From: Arminella tubonensis
GTDB lineage: Bacteria; Pseudomonadota; Alphaproteobacteria; Rhizobiales; Rhizobiaceae
Direction of reading: 5' to 3'
Assembly (NCBI RefSeq): GCF_003240585.1
Contig: NZ_PCDP01000035.1
Span: 558,001 to 622,000, forward strand
DNA length: 64,000 nucleotides
The notes under the pieces were generated by a model. It saw only the letters and a program-made list of their open reading frames with translations. It had not been told where the DNA came from and did not search any database. Shown here one piece after another: positions 1 to 8,619 of this stretch. Made by a program: the position numbers and the translations under genes. Numbering within the stretch: the stretch's first letter is position 1; each line of letters begins with the position of its first letter.

Positions 1-753
1 GCCGAGGAAGCGCGTCCGGCTTTCAGCATCGCGCACCCCGACCAGAACCTTGCCGAATTTCGAGCGGACGATGGCGGACGAGAGCAGGAGCGCAAAGGCG
101 AGGATGATCGCCGTCAGTGCAAACAGCGCGGCGCGGGTGCCGTCGGCCTGGATGTTGTAACCGAGGATATCCTTGAAATCGGTGAGCCCGTTATTGCCGC
201 CAAAGCCCATGTCGTTGCGGAAGAAGGCGAGCAGCAGCGCATAGGTCATCGCCTGGGTGATGATCGACAGATAGACGCCGTTGACGCGGGATCGGAAAGC
301 GAACCAGCCGAACACATAGGCGAGCAATCCCGGCACCAGCAGCACCATCAGCGCTGCGAACCAGAAATGATCGAACCCGTACCAGAACCACGGCAGCGCC
401 TTGTAGTTCAGAAACACCATGAAGTCGGGCAAAATGGGATTGCCATAGCTGCCGCGCGCGCCGATCTGGCGCATCAGGTACATCCCCATGGCATAGCCGC
501 CGAGCGCAAAGAATGCACCATGCCCGAGCGACAGGATACCGCAGAAGCCCCAGACGAGGTCCAGCGCCAGTGCCAGCAGGGCATAGGTCAGATACTTCCC
601 GAACAGCGACATGACATAGGTCGGGACGTGCAACACGCTGTCCGGGCTCGTCAGGAGATTGGACGCCGGGATAAGGATGGCCAGAGCCAGCAATATGGCG
701 ATGGCGACGATGATCTTGCGGTCGAGCGACCGGAGCAGGAAGGCCGTTATCAT
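1..753 (-). CDS. urtC: Urea ABC transporter permease UrtC (3' end outside window)
   Basis: Inner-membrane permease of the urea importer UrtABCDE, partner of UrtB. The reading frame runs from ATG at 753 off the left edge, giving 251 codons of a protein that normally has 350-390. It opens MITAFLLRSLDRKIIVAIAI, followed by several hydrophobic segments and the branched-chain-type permease signature around WGFCGILSLGHGAFFALGGY. Its ATG overlaps the urtB stop by four bases (ATGA), so the two are translationally coupled. The ATPase genes urtD and urtE would be expected beyond the window. The family assignment is from recognition of UrtC-like sequence and gene order. Confidence 0.93.
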   Translation of the reverse strand, partial: MITAFLLRSLDRKIIVAIAILLALAILIPASNLLTSPDSVLHVPTYVMSLFGKYLTYALLALALDLVWGFCGILSLGHGAFFALGGYAMGMYLMRQIGARGSYGNPILPDFMVFLNYKALPWFWYGFDHFWFAALMVLLVPGLLAYVFGWFAFRSRVNGVYLSIITQAMTYALLLAFFRNDMGFGGNNGLTDFKDILGYNIQADGTRAALFALTAIILAFALLLSSAIVRSKFGKVLVGVRDAESRTRFLG

Positions 754-2366
754 GCTTCCACCGCCCTTCCTTTAAGTGCGAAGAGCCCACGTGGCCGCTT
801 CTGGATGAACAGGATGATGAGGACGAGAACCAGGATCTTGCCAAGCACCGCCCCGGCATAGGGCTCGAGGAACTTGTTGAGGATGCCGAGCGACATGGCT
901 CCAACAAGCGTTCCCCAGAGATTGCCGACGCCGCCGAAGACGACGACCATGAAGCTGTCGATGATATAGGCCTGGCCAAGGTTCGGGGAGACATTGTCGA
1001 TCTGGCTGAGCGCCACGCCCGCCATGCCCGCAACGCCGGACCCGAGCGCGAAGGTGAAGGCATCGACCCAGGCGGTCCTGATGCCCATCGACGATGCCAT
1101 CCGCCGGTTTTGCGTCACCGCGCGCATCTGCAGGCCGAACGGTGTCCGCTTCAGCAACATCAGCAGCGCGAAGAATACCACCAGCGCGAAGACGATGATC
1201 CAGAGCCGGTTCCAGGTGATATCAAGGCCGCCGAGATCGAACGAGCCCGACATCCAGCTCGGATTGCGGACCTCGCGGTTGGTCGGACCAAAGATCGAGC
1301 GAACCGCCTGCTGCAGGATCAGCGAGATGCCCCAGGTCGCGAGCAGTGTTTCGAGCGGCCTCTTGTAGAGAAAACGGATCACCGTGCGCTCGATGACGAA
1401 GCCGACGAGGCCGGTGAACAGGAACGCGGCCGGAACTGCGAAGGCGAGCGAACAATCCGCGAGATTGGGCAAATAATCGACAATGGCTTCCTGCACGACA
1501 TAGGTCGTGTAGGCGCCGAGCATTACCATTTCACCATGCGCCATGTTGACCACGCCCATGACGCCGAAGGTAATCGACAACCCGATCGCCGCCAGCATCA
1601 GCACCGAGCTCAGCGACAGGCCGTACCAGATATTCTGGGCGACATCCCATAGGGCAAGCGTATCGGTGATCGAGTCCATATCCTTCTGGAGGGCCGGCTT
1701 CAGGTCGTCCGGCGCTGTCTGCATCGCCGTCGTCAGGATCGCCAGTGCATCCCGATCGCCGCGGGCGGCAATCGTATCGATAGCCTTCTTTTTCTCCTCG
1801 GGACTGGCATCGCTTTTCAAGAGCATGACAGCCCTCGCCGCCTCCATGGTCTTCTTGACCTCGCCATCCTTCTCCTGCGCAAGGGCGGAATTCAGGAGGT
1901 CCAGGTTCGACGCATCCGCGTCCTTCAGCATGTCCTGCGCGGCAGAAAGTCGAGCGGAGCGATCGGGGCTGAGCAGCGTCAGCTGGCTGACGGAGGCGCT
2001 GATGACACCACGCAACGCATTGTTGATCTTCACCTTCAGCATGGTGTCCGGATCGATGTCCGCGACCGCTTCGTTGGTGATCGGGTCTGAAAAGGTGGGC
2101 GCATCATCCGTGCCGCCGACGAGCAGGACCGGTCCGCCATCCTGGCTGACGAACAGCTTTCCGTCGCTGAGTTCCTGCAATATCCGGCCGACATTCGGAT
2201 CCTTCGAGGCGACGAGCGCCTTGATGGCCGCTTCCCGCTCCGGGAAATCGCCGACGCCGAGCGCATCGACCAGCGGGTGGATGGTGTCTTCTGCCTTCAG
2301 CACCGTCGCAAACGCTGGCAAGGCGAGGCAGAGGGTCAAAAGGAAAATCTGGATAGCGCGATACAT
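750..2366 (-). CDS. urtB: Urea ABC transporter permease UrtB
   Basis: Inner-membrane permease subunit of the urea ABC importer. I chose the ATG at 2366 (538 residues, MYRAIQIFLLTLCLALPAFA) because it opens on a clean signal peptide and is preceded by a GAGG-type ribosome site; an in-frame start 18 codons upstream has neither. Residues about 25-240 form a soluble, presumably periplasmic domain with helical-repeat character. The LivH-type permease with its membrane helices follows from about residue 250 and includes GVMGVVNMAHGEMVMLGAYT. This long N-terminal extension is a known trait of UrtB proteins and separates them from the 300-residue LivH. The gene sits between urtA and urtC on the same strand and is coupled to urtC by an ATGA overlap. 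Confidence 0.94.
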   Translation of the reverse strand: MYRAIQIFLLTLCLALPAFATVLKAEDTIHPLVDALGVGDFPEREAAIKALVASKDPNVGRILQELSDGKLFVSQDGGPVLLVGGTDDAPTFSDPITNEAVADIDPDTMLKVKINNALRGVISASVSQLTLLSPDRSARLSAAQDMLKDADASNLDLLNSALAQEKDGEVKKTMEAARAVMLLKSDASPEEKKKAIDTIAARGDRDALAILTTAMQTAPDDLKPALQKDMDSITDTLALWDVAQNIWYGLSLSSVLMLAAIGLSITFGVMGVVNMAHGEMVMLGAYTTYVVQEAIVDYLPNLADCSLAFAVPAAFLFTGLVGFVIERTVIRFLYKRPLETLLATWGISLILQQAVRSIFGPTNREVRNPSWMSGSFDLGGLDITWNRLWIIVFALVVFFALLMLLKRTPFGLQMRAVTQNRRMASSMGIRTAWVDAFTFALGSGVAGMAGVALSQIDNVSPNLGQAYIIDSFMVVVFGGVGNLWGTLVGAMSLGILNKFLEPYAGAVLGKILVLVLIILFIQKRPRGLFALKGRAVEA

Positions 2367-2450
2367 CGGCTCTTTGCCTCGGTTATCTCTAGGCCTTCCG
2401 ACGCTCTCTCGAGCCGGCATATTGCGCCAGGCCGATCGGGAAGGATGGGG

Positions 2451-2477
2451 CTTCCGCCCGGAATATCCGGACGGAAG
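2451..2477 (-). other. Hairpin between urtA and urtB
   Basis: The 145-base gap between urtA and urtB holds a near-perfect hairpin. CTTCCG at 2451-2456 pairs with CGGAAG at 2472-2477 and CCGGA at 2458-2462 pairs with TCCGG at 2466-2470, with one internal mismatch and a three-base loop. No T-run follows on the minus strand, so it is more likely an mRNA processing or stabilising element, of the kind that raises binding-protein over permease expression, than a full terminator. Confidence 0.6.
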
Positions 2478-2511
2478 TCATTGCGACGATCAAGCAATCA
2501 GGCGACGGTAC

Positions 2512-3807
2512 TCACGAACCCTTGCCGCCGCACTTTCCGGTAGCGACATTGAAGTTGCCGCAGGACAGAGGCTTGCGCCAATCCGAGATAAGGTCCTTCG
2601 AGTCCGGCAGGTAATCGGACCATTCGTCGCCGACGACAGCAGGGGTCTGCTGGACGATTTCGAACTGGCCGTTGGCCTGGATTTCACCGATCAGCACCGG
2701 CTTGGTGATGTGATGGTTCGGCATCACGGTCGCATAGCCGCCGGAGAGGTTCGGAACGGTCGTGCCGATGATGGTATCGAGAACCTTGTCGGTATCGGTC
2801 GTGCCGGCAGCCTGGACGGCCTTGACCCATGCATTGAAGCCGATATACGCGGCTTCCATCGGGTCGTTCGTTACACGCTTGTCGTTCTTCGTGTAGGCGT
2901 GCCATTCCTTGATGAAGTTCTTGTTGGCAGGGCTTTCGACCGACTCGAAGTAGTTCCAGGCGGCGAGATGGCCGACCAGCGGCTTGGTATCGAGACCGGC
3001 AAGTTCTTCTTCGCCGACCGAGAACGCGATAACAGGAATATCGGTCGCCTTGATGCCCTTGTTGCCGAGCTCCTTGTAGAAAGGAACGTTGGCGTCGCCG
3101 TTGATCGTCGAAACGACAGCAGTCTTCTTGCCGGCCGAACCGAAATCCTTGATCTTGGAAACTTCAGTCTGCCAGTCCGAGAAGCCGAACGGCGTGTAGT
3201 TGACCATGATGTCTTCCTTCGGAATACCCTTCGAAATCAGGTATGCCTCAAGGATCTTGTTGGTCGTGCGCGGGTAGACGTAGTCGGTGCCTTCAAGAAC
3301 GAAGCGCTTTACGCCTTCCTTGTTCATCAGGTAGTCGACGGCCGGGATTGCCTGCTGGTTCGGAGCGGCACCCGTGTAGATGATGTTGCGCGAGGACTCT
3401 TCACCCTCGTACTGGACCGGGTAGAACAGCAGCGAGTTCAGCTCTTCGAACACGGGAAGAACCGACTTGCGGGACGACGAAGTCCAGCAACCGAATACGG
3501 CGGCGACATGGTCCTTCTGGATCAGTTCGCGAGCCTTTTCAGCAAACAGCGGCCAATCCGAAGCCGGGTCGACGACGACGGCCTCGAGCTTCTTGCCGAG
3601 AAGGCCGCCCTTCTTGTTCTGCTCCTCGATGAGCATCAGCATGGCGTCCTTGAGGGTGGTCTCGGAGATGGCCATGGTGCCGGAAAGCGAGTGCAGGATG
3701 CCGACCTTGATCGTATCGTCCGCAGCGTAGGCAGTGCTGTGGAGTACGGCTGACGTCGACATGACAGCGCCGAGCACGGCGCCTGTGACGTATGATTTGA
3801 AATTCAT
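2512..3807 (-). CDS. urtA: Urea ABC transporter substrate-binding protein UrtA
   Basis: Periplasmic urea/short-amide binding protein that delivers substrate to UrtBC. It has 431 residues from ATG 3807, chosen because AGAGGGG lies at correct spacing and the protein then opens with a Sec signal peptide (MNFKSYVTGAVLGAVMST, cleavage near AYA-ADD). The mature part begins DDTIKVGILHSLSGTMAIS, typical of the type-I periplasmic fold of the LivK/UrtA/AmiC group. FGCWTSSSRKSVLPVFEE and LLFYPVQYEGEESS are characteristic of UrtA rather than LivK. It is first in the urt operon and divergent from the kinase gene at 4023. Nitrogen control is usual for urt genes, but I could not find a convincing sigma-54 site. 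Confidence 0.96.
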   Translation of the reverse strand: MNFKSYVTGAVLGAVMSTSAVLHSTAYAADDTIKVGILHSLSGTMAISETTLKDAMLMLIEEQNKKGGLLGKKLEAVVVDPASDWPLFAEKARELIQKDHVAAVFGCWTSSSRKSVLPVFEELNSLLFYPVQYEGEESSRNIIYTGAAPNQQAIPAVDYLMNKEGVKRFVLEGTDYVYPRTTNKILEAYLISKGIPKEDIMVNYTPFGFSDWQTEVSKIKDFGSAGKKTAVVSTINGDANVPFYKELGNKGIKATDIPVIAFSVGEEELAGLDTKPLVGHLAAWNYFESVESPANKNFIKEWHAYTKNDKRVTNDPMEAAYIGFNAWVKAVQAAGTTDTDKVLDTIIGTTVPNLSGGYATVMPNHHITKPVLIGEIQANGQFEIVQQTPAVVGDEWSDYLPDSKDLISDWRKPLSCGNFNVATGKCGGKGS

Positions 3808-4022
3808 CTGGTTGATCCCCTCTTCGAAATTCGACAACGGAAAACATGGGAGTTAACCGTTGCTTAGGGGACTATCCGTTGCTGCGCTGCAAAACCGTAT
3901 ACGCAGAATGACGTAGGCAACGGGGCGAAATGTGCAGAAACGCCGCGTTCGCGCTCTTAAGCACGGCGTTGATCCGTGTTACCAAACCCTGACAGGCAGA
4001 ACGAAAGGTCGTCAGGAGCGGC

Positions 4023-7000
4023 ATGGCAGCGCGGCAACGCATCATCCCCGTCAGGCGCGAGTATAATCGCTGGGTGGCAAACCAGACGCTGGAGGATTAC
4101 GCGCTTCGTTTCACCGCCAAGAGCGCCCGGCAATTTTCCTCGCAGCGCATTTCCCAGACCGCAATCGGCGCAATCTCCTTCCTGGCGCTGGAGGCGATCG
4201 GCGGTGCCATCACGCTGTCCTATGGCACGACCAATGCCTTCTTCGCGATCATCGTCGCTAGCATTGCCATGCTCGGGATCGGGCTTCCCATCAGCCGCTA
4301 TGCGATACGGCATGGCGTCGACATCGACCTCCTGACCCGCGGCGCCAGCTTCGGCTACATCGGCTCGACGATCACCTCTTTGATCTATGCCAGCTTCACC
4401 TTCATGCTGTTCGCGATCGAGGCATCGATCATGTCCGGCGCGCTGGAGTTGACGCTCGGCATCCCGCTCTGGGTCGGCTATATCCTGAGCGCCGTCATGG
4501 TCATCCCGCTGGTTACCTACGGCGTCAAACTGATCAGCCGTTTCCAGCTTTTGACCCAGCCCTTCTGGATTGTCCTCAACGTCCTCCCCTTCGTCTTCAT
4601 CGCCTTTTCAGACTGGGAAAAATTCGACCTCTGGCGCGCATTTTCAGGTATTCACCACGCCTCCGGCCTGCCTGGCACAATGGCGCCATTCGACCTGATC
4701 GACTTCGGCGCCGCCTCCGCCGTCATCCTGGCGCTGATGTCGCAGATCGGCGAACAGGCCGACTTCCTCCGCTTCCTACCGCCCGAAGGCCATAGAAAGC
4801 TGCGCCACCGCCTGGCGATCTTCCTCGCCGGCCCCGGCTGGGTCATCATCGGCGCGCCGAAACTGCTGGCCGGCTCCTTCCTGGTGGTGCTGACGCTAAG
4901 TGCCGGCGTCCCCGCCGACAGGGCCGCCGACCCCGCACAGATGTACCTGACCGCCTTCGGCTACATGATCCCCTGGCACAATGCCGCCCTGCTGCTGATG
5001 GCGGCCTTCGTCATCGTCTCGCAGCTGAAGATCAACGTGATGAATGCCTATGCCGGTTCGCTCGCCTGGTCGAATTTCTTCTCGAGGCTGACCCATAGCC
5101 ATCCCGGACGCGTTATCTGGCTGGTCTTCAACGTCGCCATCGCCCTGCTGCTGATGGAGCTCGGCATCTACAAGCTGCTGGAAGAAACGCTAGGCATTTT
5201 CTCGATCATATCGATGGCATGGCTCTGCACCATCTCGGCCGATCTCTTCATCAACAAGCCGCTGGGCCTTGCTCCTCCCGGGATCGAGTTCAAGCGCGCC
5301 CACCTCTACGATATCAATCCCGTCGGCCTCGGCGCCATGGCGCTCTCGGCAACCATCGCCCTCACCGCCCATTTTGGCGCATTCGGCCCGGTTGCAGCCT
5401 CGCTTGCCCCCTATATCACGCTGATCGTCGCCCTCATCGCCTCGCCGACGATCGCCTGGGCGACCGGCGGCAAGTATTATCTTGCCCGCAAGCCGCGGCG
5501 AGCCTGGAAGAACCTCACTGGTATCACCTGCTCGATCTGCGAGCACCCGTTCGAGCCGGAGGATATGGCCTGGTGTCCCGCCTATGCCGCGCCGATCTGT
5601 TCGCTATGCTGTTCGCTCGACAGCCGCTGCCACGACATGTGCAAGCCGAACACCAATCTGAACGCGCAGATCGGCACCGTCGCCAAGGCCGTCCTGCCGG
5701 AATTGGTGATCGCCAAGCTGACCACCCGGCTCGGCCGCTATGGTATCGCCGTCGTGCTGGCGCTCGGCGCGGTGGGCTTCATCCTGGCCATGATCGCCCA
5801 TCAGGTCGCCTCCGCCTCGCCGGAAACCGCCGAAGTCGTCAACCGCACCATCCTCATCGTGTTTTTCGTGTTCGCGGTGATCGCCGGCGTCGTCTGCTGG
5901 TTCTATGTTCTGGCCCACGACAGCCGCGTCGTCGCCGAGGAGGAATCCTCCCGCCAGAACACGCTGCTGCTCAAGGAAATTGCCGCCCACAAGAAGACCG
6001 ACGCAGCGCTCCAGACCGCCAAGGAGACCGCCGAGGCCGCAAACCGCGCCAAGAGCCGTTACGTCGTCGGCCTCAGCCACGAGCTGCGCACCCCGCTCAA
6101 CGCCGTCCTCGGTTATGCGCAGATCCTCGAGCGCGACGAGACCATTCCGGCACCACGCCAGACCTCGATCAAGGTCATCCGCCGCAGCGCCGAGCACCTG
6201 TCCGGCCTGATCGACGGTCTGCTGGATATATCCAAGATCGAGGCGGGCCGCCTTCAGGTCTATTCCAACGAGATCAACATCCGCGATTTCCTCGACCAGA
6301 TCGTCGACATGTTCCGCCCGCAGGCGCAGGCGAAGGGCCTGAGCTTCATCCACGAGCGCAGCCCCTCACTGCCCGACTACGTCAGGACCGACGAGAAGCG
6401 GTTGCGGCAAATCCTCGTCAACCTTCTGTCCAACGCCATCAAGTTCACCGACACCGGCACGGTTCGCTTCGATGTCGCCTATCGCAGCCAGGTCGCGACG
6501 TTCACCCTCTCCGACACCGGCCGCGGTATCGCCGAAAAAGACCTCGCCCGCATCTACGAACCTTTCCAGCGCGGCGAGGCGGAAAGCGTGCGCCCGATGC
6601 CAGGCCTCGGGCTTGGGCTGACGATCACCCAACTGCTGACCAACACGCTCGGTGGAGAAATCTCCGTCGCCAGCGAGAAGGATATCGGCTCGACCTTCAA
6701 GGTCCGACTGATGTTGTCCGCCGTGCAGCACCAGATGAAGCCGCCGCCGCAGGAACGGAAGATCGTCGGCTACGACGGGGCGCGGCGCACGATCGTCGTC
6801 GTCGACGACAACGAGGATCACCGCGAGCTGATGCGCGAAGTCCTGGCGCCGCTCGATTTCGTCGTGCTGACCGCCGTCAGCGGCCCGGATTGTCTGACGC
6901 TGATCGAAGGTATCAAGCCTGACCTCTTCCTCGTTGACATATCAATGCCTGGAATGAACGGATGGCAGCTCGTCTCGCGCCTGCGCGAAAGCGGCCAGAC

Positions 7001-7412
7001 ATCGCCGATCCTGATGCTATCAGCCAATATCGGCGACGGCACGGCTGCGCAGGAGAGCAAGGACAGCTACAATGACGCGATCGCCAAGCCGGTGGACATC
7101 CGCCAGCTACGCGACAAGCTCGCCCTGCATCTCGGGCTCAAATGGATTTACGCGGATAACGCACCGCCACCGGCGCCAAAACTTCCCGCTCCGATGAAAA
7201 GCCCAGGTGTGGACCATGTCGAGGAGTTGATGCGGTTGGCCGAAATCGGCTATATCAGGGGAATAGAGGCCAAACTCGCCGATCTCTCCAAGATCGACGA
7301 CAACCGTCCCTTCACCGATGCACTGCGCGTATATGTCCAGGCCTTCGATCTGACCGGCTTCCTGGGTTTTCTGCGTGAGTTCGACAATGAAAAGGTAGAA
7401 CCGATTGGCTGA
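4023..7412 (+). CDS. Permease-fused hybrid sensor histidine kinase (NCS1-like transporter + Cys cluster + HisKA/HATPase + REC)
   Basis: A 1129-residue membrane signalling protein started by AGGAG-preceded ATG. Residues about 20-500 form a multi-helix domain resembling the purine-cytosine permease (NCS1) family. Residues 503-540 hold eight cysteines (503, 506, 518, 526, 529, 530, 536, 540) in a CxxC...C...CxxCC...C...C pattern that looks metal-binding. Two more hydrophobic segments (about 570-640) and a coiled linker follow. The HisKA box SHELRTPLN has phospho-acceptor His686; the HATPase N-box Asn is near 804 and GLGLGLT follows. A C-terminal receiver (VVDDNED, acceptor Asp972) is followed by about 95 residues of unknown function. 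It is divergent from urtA and overlaps the response regulator that follows. Inference: it senses urea or a purine-derived nitrogen source through the permease domain, comparable in principle to the transporter-fused kinase CbrA. Confidence 0.88.
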   Translation: MAARQRIIPVRREYNRWVANQTLEDYALRFTAKSARQFSSQRISQTAIGAISFLALEAIGGAITLSYGTTNAFFAIIVASIAMLGIGLPISRYAIRHGVDIDLLTRGASFGYIGSTITSLIYASFTFMLFAIEASIMSGALELTLGIPLWVGYILSAVMVIPLVTYGVKLISRFQLLTQPFWIVLNVLPFVFIAFSDWEKFDLWRAFSGIHHASGLPGTMAPFDLIDFGAASAVILALMSQIGEQADFLRFLPPEGHRKLRHRLAIFLAGPGWVIIGAPKLLAGSFLVVLTLSAGVPADRAADPAQMYLTAFGYMIPWHNAALLLMAAFVIVSQLKINVMNAYAGSLAWSNFFSRLTHSHPGRVIWLVFNVAIALLLMELGIYKLLEETLGIFSIISMAWLCTISADLFINKPLGLAPPGIEFKRAHLYDINPVGLGAMALSATIALTAHFGAFGPVAASLAPYITLIVALIASPTIAWATGGKYYLARKPRRAWKNLTGITCSICEHPFEPEDMAWCPAYAAPICSLCCSLDSRCHDMCKPNTNLNAQIGTVAKAVLPELVIAKLTTRLGRYGIAVVLALGAVGFILAMIAHQVASASPETAEVVNRTILIVFFVFAVIAGVVCWFYVLAHDSRVVAEEESSRQNTLLLKEIAAHKKTDAALQTAKETAEAANRAKSRYVVGLSHELRTPLNAVLGYAQILERDETIPAPRQTSIKVIRRSAEHLSGLIDGLLDISKIEAGRLQVYSNEINIRDFLDQIVDMFRPQAQAKGLSFIHERSPSLPDYVRTDEKRLRQILVNLLSNAIKFTDTGTVRFDVAYRSQVATFTLSDTGRGIAEKDLARIYEPFQRGEAESVRPMPGLGLGLTITQLLTNTLGGEISVASEKDIGSTFKVRLMLSAVQHQMKPPPQERKIVGYDGARRTIVVVDDNEDHRELMREVLAPLDFVVLTAVSGPDCLTLIEGIKPDLFLVDISMPGMNGWQLVSRLRESGQTSPILMLSANIGDGTAAQESKDSYNDAIAKPVDIRQLRDKLALHLGLKWIYADNAPPPAPKLPAPMKSPGVDHVEELMRLAEIGYIRGIEAKLADLSKIDDNRPFTDALRVYVQAFDLTGFLGFLREFDNEKVEPIG

Positions 7413-8328
7413 ATCCGCCCTGCCCCGCGACATCGTTCTGCTCGTGGATGACTCGCCGGAAGCCCTCGGATTTCTGACCGACGCATTGGAGCAATCGGGC
7501 TTTTCCGTATTGATCGCGACATCGGGCCTGGCCGCCCTGAACATTGTCGAGCGCATTACCCCCGACCTCATCCTGCTCGACGCCGTCATGCCCTCGATGG
7601 ATGGCTTCGAGACCTGCCGCCGGCTTAAGGCAAACGCCGGCATCAGCCAGGTCCCGGTCATTTTCATGACCGGCCTGACCGAGACGGAGCACGTCGTCCA
7701 CGCGCTGGAGTCGGGTGGCGTCGACTATCTGACCAAGCCGATCAACATCGACGAACTGCGCGCCCGCATCCGCGTCCACCTGCGCAATGCCCGCTCCGCC
7801 CAGAGCGCCCGCGTGGCTCTCGATGCTGCCGGCCGCCATCTGCTCGCGGTCAAGGGCGACGGCACAATCCACTGGTCGACCCCGCAGGCAACCCGCCTGG
7901 TCAACGCAGCCACCGGCAGGGACGACGGCCTCGACATCGTCGTCAAGCACATCGCGACCTTCATGACCGCGCGCGACAAAGTCCACCCGGCCCGTGACAA
8001 CCTGCTGTCGATCAGCCACGCTGGCCAGCCCGCCCTGCAGCTCGCCTTTCTCGGCACCATCGGCCCGGAAGAACACCTGTTCCGACTAACGGCCGCCAGC
8101 CAGCGCGCCGACGACGGCGTGCTCCGCCAGCACTTCGGCCTGACCCAACGCGAATCCGAGGTGCTTCTCTGGATCGCCAAGGGCAAGGCAAACCGCGACA
8201 TCGGCGAAATCCTCGGCCTCTCCGCCCGCACCGTAAACAAGCACCTGGAACAGATCTACGTAAAGCTCGGCGTCGAAAACCGCGCATCAGCCGCCGTCAA
8301 GGCAGCGCATGTGCTGCACGAGATGTAG
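7405..8328 (+). CDS. Response regulator, REC + LuxR-type HTH
   Basis: A 307-residue DNA-binding response regulator, very probably the output partner of the kinase before it. It starts at TTG 7405 inside the last eight bases of the kinase gene, with AAGGTAG just upstream, so translation is coupled. The receiver spans residues 9-125 (acidic pair Asp15/Asp16, acceptor Asp59 in LLDAVMPSMDG, Lys in YLTKP). A middle region of about 110 residues has no clear family. The LuxR/FixJ helix-turn-helix lies at about 245-300 (LTQRESEVLLWIAKGKANRD, then GLSARTVNKHLEQIYVKLGV). The TTG start is inferred from the overlap; no better ATG exists before the receiver. The target genes are unknown, with urt next door the obvious candidate. 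Confidence 0.9.
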   Translation: MAESALPRDIVLLVDDSPEALGFLTDALEQSGFSVLIATSGLAALNIVERITPDLILLDAVMPSMDGFETCRRLKANAGISQVPVIFMTGLTETEHVVHALESGGVDYLTKPINIDELRARIRVHLRNARSAQSARVALDAAGRHLLAVKGDGTIHWSTPQATRLVNAATGRDDGLDIVVKHIATFMTARDKVHPARDNLLSISHAGQPALQLAFLGTIGPEEHLFRLTAASQRADDGVLRQHFGLTQRESEVLLWIAKGKANRDIGEILGLSARTVNKHLEQIYVKLGVENRASAAVKAAHVLHEM

Positions 8329-8350
8329 GCTATGTGGGTAGCGGCGGCAC

Positions 8351-8552
8351 GATCGGGGCCGCGGCAACCCCTTCTCCCCTCGGGGAGAAGGTGCCCGCCC
8401 CTCGATAAACTCGGGAGGCGGATGAGGGGGCCTTTCGGAGGGCTTCAAATGCAAACCTAAGCAAAGCGCCCTCTCGCCGTGCCGCCCCCTCATCGCCTCG
8501 CGGCGCTCGGCACTTCTCCCCGAGGGGAGAAGGGGGAGACCGCGGCACCGGC
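8351..8552. repeat. Rhizobial palindromic intergenic repeat (RIME-like)
   Basis: The 290 bases between the response regulator and the dehydrogenase are filled by a large inverted element. CCTTCTCCCC/GGGGAGAAGG (8370-8379/8382-8391) and CTTCTCCCC/GGGGAGAAG (8513-8521/8524-8532) are two GGGGAGAAG hairpins. GATGAGGGGG (8422-8431) is answered by CCCCCTCATC (8485-8494). The outer arms also carry CCGCGGC. The same GGGGAGAAGG and GGATGAGGGG words recur at 43523-43673. Such dispersed palindromes are known from Rhizobiaceae genomes; naming this one RIME-like is by resemblance. Confidence 0.75.
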
Positions 8553-8619
8553 AGCATCGCACCTCACCATGAGGGTGTGGGTCTGCTTTCAACGCTGGGC
8601 TAGCAACTCAAAACCAAGC

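Noticed and set aside
191..1063. Minus-strand frame of 290 codons over urtC/urtB
   Set aside because: Out of frame with urtC. The correct urtC frame starts at 753 and is open to the window edge.
1543..3753. Very long plus-strand open frame (736 codons) across urtB and urtA
   Set aside because: It is antisense to two clearly recognised genes. Its translation has no family character and results from high-GC codon bias.
3808..4022. Sigma-54 promoter for urtA
   Set aside because: A TTTTGCA stretch on the minus strand lacks GG at the required spacing. No good GG-N10-GC pair was found.
5219..6922. 567-codon plus-strand frame inside the kinase gene
   Set aside because: Shadow frame, Arg/Pro-rich, with no domain. 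The overlapping frame encodes permease and kinase motifs.
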